Shown: positions 28,564-38,694, counted from the stretch's first letter. The stretch is 64,000 nt of DNA from Barnesiella intestinihominis YIT 11860 (GCF_000296465.1 NZ_JH815206.1:296200-360199); one strand, 5' to 3'. A program made the numbers and translations. Notes: generated by a model from the letters alone, not told the origin.

Positions 28564-31500
28564 AAACAAATGCTATTTTTAGTAAGAAACAGCTTTTTGG
28601 GGTCTGCTGTGCATTATTGTTGTCCCCTATGGCTGTATTTGGACAACTTATTGTTGGAAAAAGTTTGGGAGCCGATCATACGGCCGATGAACAAAAGGCT
28701 TTGGCCGTAACGAAGAATGGGGATATGTATATATCGATCAATGCCAATTCTTTTCAGATAATGAAAGATGACGGAACTTTCGATGAAATTAAAAATCCCT
28801 ATCAAGAGTCTACTACCCGTGCTGGTATTTTGACGAAAATATCGGCTGATGGAAAACTCCTTTGGAGCAATATGGTGTGTGTGCAGGAGTCTGCCAATAA
28901 TAGTCAGGTGACATCGGTTTGTGAAGTCGGTGATTATCTCTATGTAGTCGGAGGTGTCAGAACCAATGTAAAGGGGGAACACCCGGTATCCGTGTTTGGA
29001 ATTCCATTGGTCTCACAGGGGGAAATGGATTATTATATCGCTAAACTGAATGCTGCTACCGGTGAGGCTGTGTGGGCAAAGACATTCGGTGGCGTTCGTA
29101 ATTGGGAGATGTTCAATTCGGTGGTTGCCGATGAGGCCGGGAACTTGTATGCCGTGGCTACTTTTGGCAATGTATCGAGTGCACCTTTGGAAATGCCTCT
29201 CAAAGACGGTTCTTCTACTTCTTTGGCCGTTACAAACAATTGGGGCGAAGATTATCTACTTGTGAAGTTCAATAAAGACGGTGAAATTTTATGGGCGACC
29301 AGTATCGGTTCTAAATTTCGTGAAAATGGAACTCCTGATGTAACCGTAGGAGAAGATGGGAATCCTGTCATTTGTGGTGTTTTCAATGCTGCGAATGGAA
29401 ATCTAATGAATGAGTCGGAGGAAAAACGAGAGTTTTATATTGGAGAACAGAAATATCTGCTTTATCCCGAGCAGTCCAAAGAGTCGGCATTGGTAAAACT
29501 CAATTCGACCGATGGTTCTGTGATGTGGTCCCGTTATTTTACCGGTACTGGAAATCAAGAAGTGTTGAAGGTACAGGCCGTTTCGGGCTCGAATGCTGTG
29601 GCCGTAACGGGGAAAGCGAATAATCAGATAATCGTGGAAGGATCTGCCGGATTGTCTACCGAAACCGTCACGCATGTATCGGGAGCAGATCATTTATTTG
29701 TTATCTCTTTTGACGTTGATGGAAAGCTCCTGTGGAGCAAATCGGCTTCGGGAGATACATCGAGCGAAGGTAAAGAGATTTCGAGTGATGATTTGGGGAA
29801 TATTTATGTAAGCGGATATTTCAACGGTTCGTTAAATTGGGGTGACAATATCGTTCTTCAAAAGACCGGGTCTAATGAAAAAGAGGGCTTCTTCGCTAAA
29901 TTAAATGGTTCCGGTAAATGTCTGTATGCCGAAACGGTCAAAGGAACAGGTGCGGAGAGTATCAATCTTATAGCGGTAAACGGAGATAAGCTGGCTGTTG
30001 CCGGGGATAGAACGACAGATGTCACGTTGCCTTATGGCGACTCTGAAACTGGCGTCGCTCGATATACTGTCGGAGATCGTAATTATAAATGGTTTGCGGC
30101 ATCCTATACGATGAAACCTTCTGTTTCGGGAATCTCGACGTTGAACGGAAAGAGATTCGTTCCTTTCTCGTATCAAATTGTTCCGGCTTTCTTCGAAATG
30201 CCGGCAGTGTTTGAATACTCTTTGGCTGGCAATTTACCCTCTGGCTGGATATTGGATCCTGCTACGGGTATTATTTCGGGAAAAGCTACCGAAGAAGCGA
30301 GCGGTTCATTCAGTGTGATGATTTCTAATGCCACAGACGGTGAAAGTGTAGAGAAAACCTATACCTATTCTATTGTACCTAAACCCTGCGATATCTTGTC
30401 TATACAACCCGAGAGTCTACCTTCACGGGCTGTGACCGGAGCTTTCTATCAACAATTCACGTTGGAAAATGGAGAGGGAAAAATTGTTTGGACTGCCGAA
30501 AATTTGCCCAAAGGTCTGTCTTTGGATCCTGATAAAGGATTATTGAACGGTATTTTACAACAAACAGGGGAACTTTCGTTCACGATTAAAGCGAGAGAAG
30601 AGAGTGGTTGTGAGACTTCCCGAAGCTATACGATTAATGCCGAAGAATTTAATTATTCTTTGGCTCCGAATCTGAAATGGATTAATCAAATTTATGGAAG
30701 TGAAGCGTTTGACCATGCCAAAGTGAATTCTATCGATAAAGATGGAAATGTTTGGGTAGCAGCAAGTTATTTTTCGGCAACTTTCTCCGATGAAGTTTCA
30801 TTCCCGAACATTGGGAATACCGATGCATTGGTCGCTAAATATAATGGAATCGATGGTAGTTTCATGTGGGCTCGTACGATCGGGGGCTCTCCTGTATCCG
30901 GCAGAAATGAGCAAGGACAGGCGATTGTAACAGATGTAGTGACAGGCGATGGAGTATTTACCGGAATAATTACGCCCGATGCTCGTATAGGAACCCTAAA
31001 TGAAACAGATAGCTTTCCTACAAATGGGGGACGGGATATAGGAGTTATTCGTTTTGATAAAGATGGTAACAAAATTTGGCATAAAGTATTTGGCTCGGCC
31101 AAAGATTGGGAAGCCGGAATCAATACGACTTTTGATAAGAAAGGAAATATTTATGTGATCGGTTATACCAACGATGGAGATATAGTGATACCTATGGCCG
31201 ATGGCTCTTCCGAAACATTAGCGGGAACCTCGGTAGATGTGGTGATTATTAAACTGAATGGAGATGGAGAAGGCCTTTGGGCGAAGCGTTTAGGTACGGT
31301 AAATAAAGGTGAGGAAATATATGGCCTTGTGACCGATGACGCTTGCAATGTATATGTATCGGGTATGGTGAATAACGGTACAGTACCTTTTGGTAATGGT
31401 AAGGTGGTGACAGCTACCGGAATTACTTCGTTTATTGCCAAGTATGACGAGGCCGGAGTTTGCCAATGGGTAACTTCGTTGGGAAGCAATGGTTCGCTTA

Positions 31501-32870
31501 TCAATGGACGGGGAACATCTCTTGTTCGAGATAAAAATGGAAATTTGTATTTTGCTGCAATTTGTAAAGGGTCTTCTTCCATATCGGGAACAACGGAAAC
31601 GATTGAGGCCGATGCTTCGAAAACCGATGGAGCAATTATTAAATTTAATTCCGATGGACAATATGTATGGCATCGCATGTTTGCATCGGTTGCCGATGAC
31701 GGAGTGACCTCTCTTGCGGTTGATGAAAGTAATAATGTCTATGCCGTGGGATATTATGAGGCAGAGTTGCCTGTATATGAGAGTATAAAATTACAGCGCA
31801 ATGGAAATAATCGAACGGCCTTTGTCGCCAAATATTCCGATGAAGGAGAGTATTTATATGCTTTCTCGACAGGAGCTATTATTACCGATGCCGTGAAACC
31901 GACTGGTTTGGCCATTTCGATAGATAAGACTACGAACGACATTATATTGACCGGGCCTACTTACGGAACGATATATCCCTATGGTGTTAGCGGTAGTTCC
32001 AATGCTTTTGGAGGCGGACGTTTTATGTTGGCACGTTATAGCCAAGATGCTGCTTTGTTCGGCATTTTTCCTCAGGGAATAAAAGGGGAGAGCTATTCGG
32101 CTCAATTAAATATTTCTGGTTTCCAAAAGCCCTTACAAGTTGCTTATAGTCTTAAAGTTGGAGATAACCTCCCCGATGGATTGTCTTTGGATACGAATAC
32201 GGGAGAAATTAGTGGAGTATTGAATGAAGCTGGAATATTTAAATTTACAGTCTTGGCTACCGACGGTTTTGTCAATGCTAGTAAAGAGTTCAGCATTTCT
32301 GTTACCGGAGCAGATTGTCAGATGACAGTAGAGGCGATTATTTCGGAAGATGCAGAAAATGGAAAACCTTTTTCTGCGAGAATATATGCCGATAATGCTA
32401 CCGGAGCAGTAACATGGTCTATTGAAGAAGGTAGTTCTCTCCCTTATGGCTTGTCTATAAGCTCGTTGGAAGATGGTGTCGGATTAATTAGTGGAACTCC
32501 TAATGCTCCGGCGAAGGAATATTCGTTTACGATTGTCGCCGAGGACGAAGCGGGCTGTCGTGTCACTCAATTGGTATATCTCAATGTTACAGGCGAAAGC
32601 GGGGTAGAAACCCTTGTTTCCGAAGGCTTTGTCGTATATCCCAATCCGGTAACCGATGGAATGCTTAAAGTTTCTTTGAAAGACCTTGTTTCGGGAAATT
32701 ATGTGATAGAAATTGCAGACCTATCAGGAAAACAAGTCTATAAAGAGGAAGTTAGGGTAGAAGAAAACATGGTAAAAAGTATTTCTGTAAATAATATGCC
32801 TTCTCAATGGTATGTAGTTACCGTTCGGGGAATGGGTGTATCCTATTCGCAGAGATTTATGGTTCAATAA
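28560..32870 (+). CDS. giant T9SS-secreted beta-propeller/Ig-like protein (locus 1)
   Basis: Secreted protein of 1436 residues with a signal peptide (cut near MAVFGQ). Two blocks of SBBP-like propeller repeats, with signatures such as DEAGNLYAVATFG, SDDLGNIYVSGYFNG and DKKGNIYVIGYTN, fill about 30-530 and 700-1150. They alternate with putative-Ig/cadherin-like domains (LPSGWILDPATGIISGKATE, LPDGLSLDTNTGEISGVLNE, LPYGLSISSLEDGVGLISGT). The C-terminal 80 residues (FVVYPNPVTDGMLKV to QRFMVQ) are a type A T9SS sorting domain, so it should be displayed on the cell surface. No enzymatic motif is seen. A similar smaller protein sits in locus 2. A binding role is inference. Confidence 0.85.
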   Translation: MKTNAIFSKKQLFGVCCALLLSPMAVFGQLIVGKSLGADHTADEQKALAVTKNGDMYISINANSFQIMKDDGTFDEIKNPYQESTTRAGILTKISADGKLLWSNMVCVQESANNSQVTSVCEVGDYLYVVGGVRTNVKGEHPVSVFGIPLVSQGEMDYYIAKLNAATGEAVWAKTFGGVRNWEMFNSVVADEAGNLYAVATFGNVSSAPLEMPLKDGSSTSLAVTNNWGEDYLLVKFNKDGEILWATSIGSKFRENGTPDVTVGEDGNPVICGVFNAANGNLMNESEEKREFYIGEQKYLLYPEQSKESALVKLNSTDGSVMWSRYFTGTGNQEVLKVQAVSGSNAVAVTGKANNQIIVEGSAGLSTETVTHVSGADHLFVISFDVDGKLLWSKSASGDTSSEGKEISSDDLGNIYVSGYFNGSLNWGDNIVLQKTGSNEKEGFFAKLNGSGKCLYAETVKGTGAESINLIAVNGDKLAVAGDRTTDVTLPYGDSETGVARYTVGDRNYKWFAASYTMKPSVSGISTLNGKRFVPFSYQIVPAFFEMPAVFEYSLAGNLPSGWILDPATGIISGKATEEASGSFSVMISNATDGESVEKTYTYSIVPKPCDILSIQPESLPSRAVTGAFYQQFTLENGEGKIVWTAENLPKGLSLDPDKGLLNGILQQTGELSFTIKAREESGCETSRSYTINAEEFNYSLAPNLKWINQIYGSEAFDHAKVNSIDKDGNVWVAASYFSATFSDEVSFPNIGNTDALVAKYNGIDGSFMWARTIGGSPVSGRNEQGQAIVTDVVTGDGVFTGIITPDARIGTLNETDSFPTNGGRDIGVIRFDKDGNKIWHKVFGSAKDWEAGINTTFDKKGNIYVIGYTNDGDIVIPMADGSSETLAGTSVDVVIIKLNGDGEGLWAKRLGTVNKGEEIYGLVTDDACNVYVSGMVNNGTVPFGNGKVVTATGITSFIAKYDEAGVCQWVTSLGSNGSLINGRGTSLVRDKNGNLYFAAICKGSSSISGTTETIEADASKTDGAIIKFNSDGQYVWHRMFASVADDGVTSLAVDESNNVYAVGYYEAELPVYESIKLQRNGNNRTAFVAKYSDEGEYLYAFSTGAIITDAVKPTGLAISIDKTTNDIILTGPTYGTIYPYGVSGSSNAFGGGRFMLARYSQDAALFGIFPQGIKGESYSAQLNISGFQKPLQVAYSLKVGDNLPDGLSLDTNTGEISGVLNEAGIFKFTVLATDGFVNASKEFSISVTGADCQMTVEAIISEDAENGKPFSARIYADNATGAVTWSIEEGSSLPYGLSISSLEDGVGLISGTPNAPAKEYSFTIVAEDEAGCRVTQLVYLNVTGESGVETLVSEGFVVYPNPVTDGMLKVSLKDLVSGNYVIEIADLSGKQVYKEEVRVEENMVKSISVNNMPSQWYVVTVRGMGVSYSQRFMVQ

Positions 32871-32875
32871 AGTTT

Positions 32876-32916
32876 CTATGGGGCTATCCAATTGATCTGG
32901 ATAGCCCCATAGTTTT
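32876..32916 (+). terminator. strong hairpin after the propeller gene (locus 1)
   Basis: Perfect 15-bp stem CTATGGGGCTATCCA/TGGATAGCCCCATAG with a 7-base loop, then TTTTG. The short T-run suggests a partial terminator inside the locus. Confidence 0.6.
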
Positions 32917-32939
32917 GAAACAAAAGAGGAGAAATTAGC

Positions 32940-34547
32940 ATGAAGAATCTTATCTATTTCGTATGTCTGGCTTTTGCCGGTATTTTCTTGTTGGGTTGTG
33001 AAAAAAACGATATGCCCGAACCCGAAAAACCAAGAGAGGAAGAACCTGCCGATTCCACGGATATCGTCGATCCCGAAGAGCCCGATACTATTGTAGAGCA
33101 GAAGGACGATCCTGAAAATGGAATTATCTTGGATATGCCGGGTATTACGCTTAAAGGTTGGGTGCATTGCAATCGGGTAGGAATGCCGGGGGTTGTAGTG
33201 ACCGATGGAACTAACGTCACTGTTACCGATGAGAAAGGTATATATAGAATGAAACGAAATACGACGGCTTCTCATGTATATATATCTTCACCGAGCGGTT
33301 ATACCGTATGCGTGAAAAATAGCGTACCCCAGTTTTATGCCGAAATCAATCAGCGAACAGATATTGTCCATAAAGATTTTGAGCTTGTTCGTCTTGAAAA
33401 AGATGATACGAAACATACATTTATTGCAATCGGTGATCCACAGTTATATCGTGATTTTGAGTTGAGTTATTTGAAAGAAGCTGTAAATGACCTTAACAGC
33501 TGGGTAACGCAGAGCCGTAAAGGAGAATGTGTACATTATATTGTGTTGGGAGATTTGGTGTTTGACAAACCAGAGTATCATGAATCGAGTAAAGAGATTT
33601 TTTCGATGTTGAATGCTCCTGTGTATAATGTTATCGGCAATCATGATCATGTGTTCGACAAAAATGAACTTGCTGTGAAGTCCAATGATTTGAAGGCCGA
33701 TACGGTATATAAACGACATTACGGGCCTACTTATTATTCATATAATCGGGGTAAGGTCCATTACGTAGTCCTTGATGATGTGGAATATTGGGGCGGATCG
33801 GGGCCTAAGTATGTCGATGCCGTTTCCGATGAACAAATTGCTTGGTTGCAAAAAGATTTGATGTATGTTGATAAAGATAAGGCGATTGTCCTTTGTTTAC
33901 ATGCACCTACTAAGCGCAGAACCGAGACTCGGTCTTTCGGCAACAGAGAACAGTTGTATGCTCTTCTCCGTGGATATGCCGATGTTCAGATTCTTAGCGG
34001 TCATACGCATTGGAACTCTGTTGTGACAGATGATGGTAGTGGTATGACAGAACACATTGTAGCGGCAATGTGCGGTAATTGGTGGCAACCCGAACTGATT
34101 TGTAGTGAGGGTACACCTATCGGGTATAAAATATTTGATGTGGACGGAACCTCATTTAAATGGAAATATAAATGTGTGGGACAACCCGAACAATACCAGA
34201 TGAGAGTATATCCTTTGGGAGAAAGAATCAACATATTACGTCCGAAAAATGTCGTTCTGAATGTTTGGGATTGGGATCCTTCGTGGAAAGTCGAATATTC
34301 CGAAGATAACGGACAAAACTATCGTTCGATGTTCCGTAGTCTGAATATGTATGATATTACTGCATACAATGCTTTCGGGGCGAAGGGAGATAATACTTTC
34401 CCTGTCGGGCGTACTTGGATACAAGCCTCTGAATCTGATCATATGTTCTATTGTAGGCCTTCTATTCCGTATAATCAACTTAAAATAAGGGTGACTTCCC
34501 GGTTTGGGGATATGTTTTCGACGACCGTAAATATTCAAAATCTTTGA
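32940..34547 (+). CDS. calcineurin-like phosphoesterase lipoprotein with N- and C-terminal beta domains
   Basis: Surface or periplasmic lipoprotein of 535 residues (lipobox LLGC at residue 20), followed by an acidic, proline-rich linker. Residues about 68-140 form the N-terminal MetallophosN-like beta domain (LKGWVHCNRVGMPGVVVTDG). The central phosphoesterase has AIGDPQLY (DxQ variant of DxH), IVLGDLVFD, VIGNHDHVF, LCLHAPTK and ILSGHTHWN, so the metal site is intact. Residues about 400-535 are the MetallophosC-like domain. It is the second phosphoesterase in this locus and is of a different family from the purple-acid-phosphatase-like one. Substrate unknown. Confidence 0.88.
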   Translation: MKNLIYFVCLAFAGIFLLGCEKNDMPEPEKPREEEPADSTDIVDPEEPDTIVEQKDDPENGIILDMPGITLKGWVHCNRVGMPGVVVTDGTNVTVTDEKGIYRMKRNTTASHVYISSPSGYTVCVKNSVPQFYAEINQRTDIVHKDFELVRLEKDDTKHTFIAIGDPQLYRDFELSYLKEAVNDLNSWVTQSRKGECVHYIVLGDLVFDKPEYHESSKEIFSMLNAPVYNVIGNHDHVFDKNELAVKSNDLKADTVYKRHYGPTYYSYNRGKVHYVVLDDVEYWGGSGPKYVDAVSDEQIAWLQKDLMYVDKDKAIVLCLHAPTKRRTETRSFGNREQLYALLRGYADVQILSGHTHWNSVVTDDGSGMTEHIVAAMCGNWWQPELICSEGTPIGYKIFDVDGTSFKWKYKCVGQPEQYQMRVYPLGERINILRPKNVVLNVWDWDPSWKVEYSEDNGQNYRSMFRSLNMYDITAYNAFGAKGDNTFPVGRTWIQASESDHMFYCRPSIPYNQLKIRVTSRFGDMFSTTVNIQNL

Positions 34548-34565
34548 TTAAATAAAGTATTAGTT

Positions 34566-35930
34566 ATGAATCTGATTCTAAGAATTATTATAACAGGAGC
34601 ATTGTTGCTTTTGTTTGCTTGCAAGTCTGTTTATAAAGCCGACCCGTTTCCCGAACCGGAAAGAGAATCGGGACAAACCGATGTCCTTGCATTAAGAGCT
34701 GAACCTTTGGATACAGTACGGGTTGCTTTTATAGGGGTAGGTGCTCGGGGCATGGCAGCCGTGAAACGTTTTATGAATATAGAAGGTGTGAGGGTGGTTG
34801 CGTTGTGCGATGTAGATTCTTTCAAGGTTGCCAAAGCGCAGAGGATTCTGGCTGCGAAGGGACGAGGACCGGCCGTGGAATATTGTGGCCCCGATAGTTG
34901 GAAGAAGGTTTGTGAACGAAGCGATGTAGATTTGATTTATAATTGTACCCATTGGCAGTTGCATACTCCTATTGCGGTCTATGCTATGGAGCAGGGGAAA
35001 CATGTCGCGGTGGAAGTTCCGGCTGCCCTTACGGTTGATGAGTGTTGGCAATTGGTGAATACCGCCGAAAAAACTCGGAAACATTGTATGATGCTGGAAA
35101 ACTGTTGCTACGATTTTTTTGAGTTGGCTACTTTGAATATGGCTCAACAGGGCGTTTTCGGAGAAATTGTTCATGGAGAAGGGGCTTATATTCACGATTT
35201 AAGAGAATATAATTTTGACACTGCATCGGTATCGGGATATTGGGATATGTGGAGATTGAAATATAATACGGATCATACGGGGAATCCATATCCGACGCAT
35301 GGCTTAGGCCCGATTTGTCAAATAATGAACATTCATCGGGGAGATAAAATGAATTATTTGGTGTCGATGTCGAGTGACCAGTTCGGATTGACGGAATATT
35401 CTCGGAGTCGTTTGGGGGAAGAACATGCGTTTGCTTCTAAAAAATATGATTTAGGAGATATGAACACTACTCTTATTAAGACTGAAAAAGGGAAAACGAT
35501 TTTGATTCAACACGATGTGACAAGTCCTCGACCTTATGACCGGCATCATGTAATCGGCGGAACAAAGGGTTTTGCACAGAAATATCCGGTGGAAGGGATT
35601 GCCTTAGAACCGAATGCACATTGTTTCTTACCGGAAGAGAAATTGGATTCTCTCTTGAAGGCTTATGAACATCAGTTTGTGAAAGAAATTGGAAATTTAG
35701 CTCGAAAAGTAGGTGGGCATGGAGGTATGGACTTTATTATGGACTATCGCTTGATTTATTGTTTAAGGAATGGATTGCCTTTGGATCAAGATGTTTATGA
35801 TGCTGCCGAATGGTCTTGCTTGGTCGAATTGACTGAATATTCAGTAAGAAATGGATCTGTTCCTGTACGTATTCCCGATTTCACACGAGGAGCATGGGAG
35901 AAATTAAAAAGTTTGGAGTTTGCAAAATAG
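34566..35930 (+). CDS. GH109 alpha-N-acetylgalactosaminidase (Gfo/Idh/MocA fold)
   Basis: NAD-dependent glycosidase that removes terminal alpha-GalNAc, including the blood-group A determinant. It is a predicted lipoprotein (LLFAC lipobox), 454 residues. The Rossmann motif is FIGVGARGMAAV. Blocks that I recognise from the characterised GH109 enzyme of Elizabethkingia are LENCCY, GEIVHGEGAYIHDLR, NPYPTHGLGPI, GHGGMDF and DVYDAAEWS, and the chain closes with IPDFTRGAWE. These separate it from ordinary Gfo/Idh dehydrogenases. The GH110 gene follows directly. The cofactor is presumed tightly bound NAD, as in the family. Confidence 0.9.
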   Translation: MNLILRIIITGALLLLFACKSVYKADPFPEPERESGQTDVLALRAEPLDTVRVAFIGVGARGMAAVKRFMNIEGVRVVALCDVDSFKVAKAQRILAAKGRGPAVEYCGPDSWKKVCERSDVDLIYNCTHWQLHTPIAVYAMEQGKHVAVEVPAALTVDECWQLVNTAEKTRKHCMMLENCCYDFFELATLNMAQQGVFGEIVHGEGAYIHDLREYNFDTASVSGYWDMWRLKYNTDHTGNPYPTHGLGPICQIMNIHRGDKMNYLVSMSSDQFGLTEYSRSRLGEEHAFASKKYDLGDMNTTLIKTEKGKTILIQHDVTSPRPYDRHHVIGGTKGFAQKYPVEGIALEPNAHCFLPEEKLDSLLKAYEHQFVKEIGNLARKVGGHGGMDFIMDYRLIYCLRNGLPLDQDVYDAAEWSCLVELTEYSVRNGSVPVRIPDFTRGAWEKLKSLEFAK

Positions 35931-35970
35931 TTATAAATTTGCAACATTGAAATATTTAACAAGATTAAGA

Positions 35971-37788
35971 ATGGGAACGAAATTTTCGACACGCGTATGG
36001 GTAAGTGTAGTCGGCATAGCATCGATTTTTTTGGGCAGTAAAGGATATGCGGATACTGTGATTTCGGTAGCCGACTTTGGGTTGAAACCCGATACGAGGG
36101 AGAATGCCGTAGCATATGTTCAAAAAGCGATAGAGGCTTGTAGGGGAAAAGAGCCGGTAACCCTTGTCTTTCCCGAAGGACGTTATGATTTTTGGCCTCA
36201 ATATGCTCATGAGAAAAATTATTATGAGACCAATACCTACGATGTTTTTCCGAAGCGATTGGCAATGCTTTTCGAGGGGCTTCACAATATCACTGTCGAC
36301 GGGAACGGCTCGCAGTTCGTCATGCACGATCGAATACAACCGATAACCGTTGAGAATTGCGATGGCGTTACCTTGAAAAATTTCTCTATCGATTGGGATA
36401 TACCGCTTACGGCTCAGGCTCGTGTGACAAAGGTGGGTAGCGATTTTTTCGAGATCGAAATCAATGTCCTCGAATCTCCCTATATCATTGAAGACGGCAA
36501 GCTGGTATTCGTGGGTGAAGGCTGGAAAAGTGCATTAGGCAGTATGATAGAATTTGAGTCTGATACGCATTTCGTGGTTCCCGGTACGGGTGATTTGGTG
36601 CTGGGGAGGAATTGGAGAGACTATACGGCCGTTTCACCTCGGTATGGTATTGTGCGGTTGAGTCGGAAGGGAGGATTCGAACGATACCCGGCCGAGGGTA
36701 ACTGGTTGGTGCTGAGGCATAGCACGAGAGACCATGCCGGAATTTTTATCTGTGGCAGCCACGATGTGCGGTTGTCCGATGTGCAGGTATATCATACCGC
36801 CGGCTTGGGTATCTTGGCACAATATTCTTCTGATATTGCGTTCAAAAAAGTGAGTGTAGAGCCCAATGCGGCGAAGGGACGCATATTGAGCGGTCACGAC
36901 GACGGTTTCCATTTGATGGGGTGTAAAGGTAAAATTACGGTCGACAGTTGTCGTTGGGCTGGTTTGATGGACGATCCCATAAACGTACATGGAACCTGTG
37001 TCCGGGTGGTGAAAGTCCTTTCTTCCGATAAGGTTGTCTGCCGGTTTATGCACGACATGAGCAAAGGTATGGAGTGGGGATTTCCGGGAGATAAAGTCGG
37101 TATGATCGAAAACAACACCATGCGCACGGTTGCTACTGCAAATATACGCTCGTTCAAGGCGATAGACGAGTATGAGTTCGAATTGGAATTGACATCGGAT
37201 TTGCCGGAAGAAATCGGGGTAGGCGCTGCATTGGAGAATCTCACGTGGACTCCCGATGTCGATATTCGCAACTCGTTTTTCGGTTCTTGCCGGGCGCGGG
37301 GATTACTGGTTTCCACACCGGGAAAAGTAGTGATTGAAAACAATGTGTTCGAGTCGAGCGGGTCGGCTATATTGATTGCGGGCGATGCGAATTATTGGTA
37401 CGAATCGGGTGCGGTAAAAGATGTGCTTATTAAAGGAAACGACTTCCGTTATCCCTGTATGTCTTCCATGTATCAGTTTTGTGAAGCCATCATATCTATC
37501 GAGCCGGAAATTCCCCAGCCCGATACGAAGTATCCGTTCCATAGCAATATCAGGATTGAGAACAATACATTCAATCCGTTCGACTATCCTATTTTGTATG
37601 CAAAAAGCGTAGACGGTATTTCGTTTACAGGGAATGTGATTCAAAGGAATACAACCTATAAACCGTTCCACAAACGAAAGGCCGCCGTAACATTGGTAAA
37701 ATGCCGCCGTGCGAAAATCAAGGATAATAAGATTATAGGCGATGTGCTGGGTGCTCCCGGTGGGAAACTGTCTATTGTGAAAGAATAA
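35971..37788 (+). CDS. GH110 alpha-1,3-galactosidase
   Basis: Exo-enzyme that cleaves terminal alpha-1,3-galactose, the blood-group B determinant and, in some members, linear alpha-Gal. The ATG at 35971 gives 605 residues and a plausible signal peptide (VWVSVVGIASIFLGSKGYA); an upstream TTG inside the GH109 gene is less likely. The right-handed beta-helix repeats and the blocks RYDFWPQYAHEKNYYETNTY, IDWDIPLTAQA, LRHSTRDHAGIF, GHDDGFHLMGCKG, GLMDDPINVHGT and GSCRARGLLVSTPG match Bacteroides GH110 enzymes along the whole length. It is the last gene of locus 1 before a strong terminator. Confidence 0.94.
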   Translation: MGTKFSTRVWVSVVGIASIFLGSKGYADTVISVADFGLKPDTRENAVAYVQKAIEACRGKEPVTLVFPEGRYDFWPQYAHEKNYYETNTYDVFPKRLAMLFEGLHNITVDGNGSQFVMHDRIQPITVENCDGVTLKNFSIDWDIPLTAQARVTKVGSDFFEIEINVLESPYIIEDGKLVFVGEGWKSALGSMIEFESDTHFVVPGTGDLVLGRNWRDYTAVSPRYGIVRLSRKGGFERYPAEGNWLVLRHSTRDHAGIFICGSHDVRLSDVQVYHTAGLGILAQYSSDIAFKKVSVEPNAAKGRILSGHDDGFHLMGCKGKITVDSCRWAGLMDDPINVHGTCVRVVKVLSSDKVVCRFMHDMSKGMEWGFPGDKVGMIENNTMRTVATANIRSFKAIDEYEFELELTSDLPEEIGVGAALENLTWTPDVDIRNSFFGSCRARGLLVSTPGKVVIENNVFESSGSAILIAGDANYWYESGAVKDVLIKGNDFRYPCMSSMYQFCEAIISIEPEIPQPDTKYPFHSNIRIENNTFNPFDYPILYAKSVDGISFTGNVIQRNTTYKPFHKRKAAVTLVKCRRAKIKDNKIIGDVLGAPGGKLSIVKE

Positions 37789-37802
37789 TGGATAAGACGT
37801 TG

Positions 37803-37832
37803 GGCGGAATGTTAATTCCGCCTTTCTTTTTT
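37803..37832 (+). terminator. terminator of locus 1
   Basis: Perfect stem GGCGGAAT/ATTCCGCC with a 4-base loop and a T-rich tail, 15 bases after the GH110 stop. Confidence 0.9.
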
Positions 37833-37874
37833 GAATAGGAATCTTGTTTTATCCCTTTCTCTCTGTTCCAAAGG

Positions 37875-37903
37875 TTTGGTTTTTAAAAATTTGTTTATAT
37901 TTG
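37875..37903 (+). promoter_or_regulatory. promoter of the WG-repeat gene
   Basis: TTTG, short spacer of 17, TATATTTG, about 80 bases before the start codon. Confidence 0.5.
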
Positions 37904-37985
37904 TGATGTTGTAAAAAAGGGGCGAAGATATACGCTTTTATGTTAGAAAAGAGTTTGTATGATAAAACCTTAAAATTCAAATCTC

Positions 37986-38594
37986 ATGAAATACCCGATC
38001 TCGATATTCTTGTTTATTTTCATGTTTTTTGTTTGTTCTTGTGCCGGTTTAGGAGGGTTTCCTCTGTATTCGGGAAGTTATGGTTCGCAGGCGGCTAGTC
38101 GTTTGACTCCGGTCGAAAATCCGGCTACCGGATTATATGGCTATGTCAATGACTTGGGTATGTGGGTAATACAGCCTAAATTCAGATCTGCACAACGTTT
38201 CCGTAACAACGGACTGGCGCGAGTGCAAATTGGTGTGCGGTACGGAGCCATAAATATGGCTGGGAAAGTGGTGATAAATCCGGTGTTCGAGCACAGCTAC
38301 GATGTGGATAACGCTATTACTTCGATGGAGAAGGGGAGATTGCGCGGAATCGATTTATGGGAGACCCGCGATTCCAAGAGTGGATTGTACGGTTATCTTG
38401 ATTATTATGGGAATTGGTTCATTAAACCGCAATATTACAATGCACGAGGATTCAACGACGAGGGCTTTGCCGTTGTGGAGGTCGGGAGAAACCGCTGGGG
38501 CGCGATCGATAGAAACAACAGAATAGTCATTCAACCCAATTTTAAGGCGTCGTATGAGGCGGAAAATGCGCTTAGGCGTCTTTGGGGCTATTAA
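37986..38594 (+). CDS. WG-repeat lipoprotein
   Basis: Predicted lipoprotein of 202 residues; the lipobox-like VCSC falls near residue 19. Three WG (KWG)-type repeats are visible: GLYGYVNDLGMWVIQPKFRS, then RYGAINMAGKVVINPVF, GLYGYLDYYGNWFIKPQYYN and RWGAIDRNNRIVIQPNF. WG repeats form beta-rich, probably propeller-like structures of unknown ligand. It lies alone between the two glycan loci with its own promoter. No function is known to me. Confidence 0.78.
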   Translation: MKYPISIFLFIFMFFVCSCAGLGGFPLYSGSYGSQAASRLTPVENPATGLYGYVNDLGMWVIQPKFRSAQRFRNNGLARVQIGVRYGAINMAGKVVINPVFEHSYDVDNAITSMEKGRLRGIDLWETRDSKSGLYGYLDYYGNWFIKPQYYNARGFNDEGFAVVEVGRNRWGAIDRNNRIVIQPNFKASYEAENALRRLWGY

Positions 38595-38694
38595 TTTCAG
38601 ATTAAATAAAGAATAATATTATTATTTCCATTGGCGAAATAGATATTTATTGGAAAAATAACATGTAAATAATAATATTTTTAGGCAGATGGTT

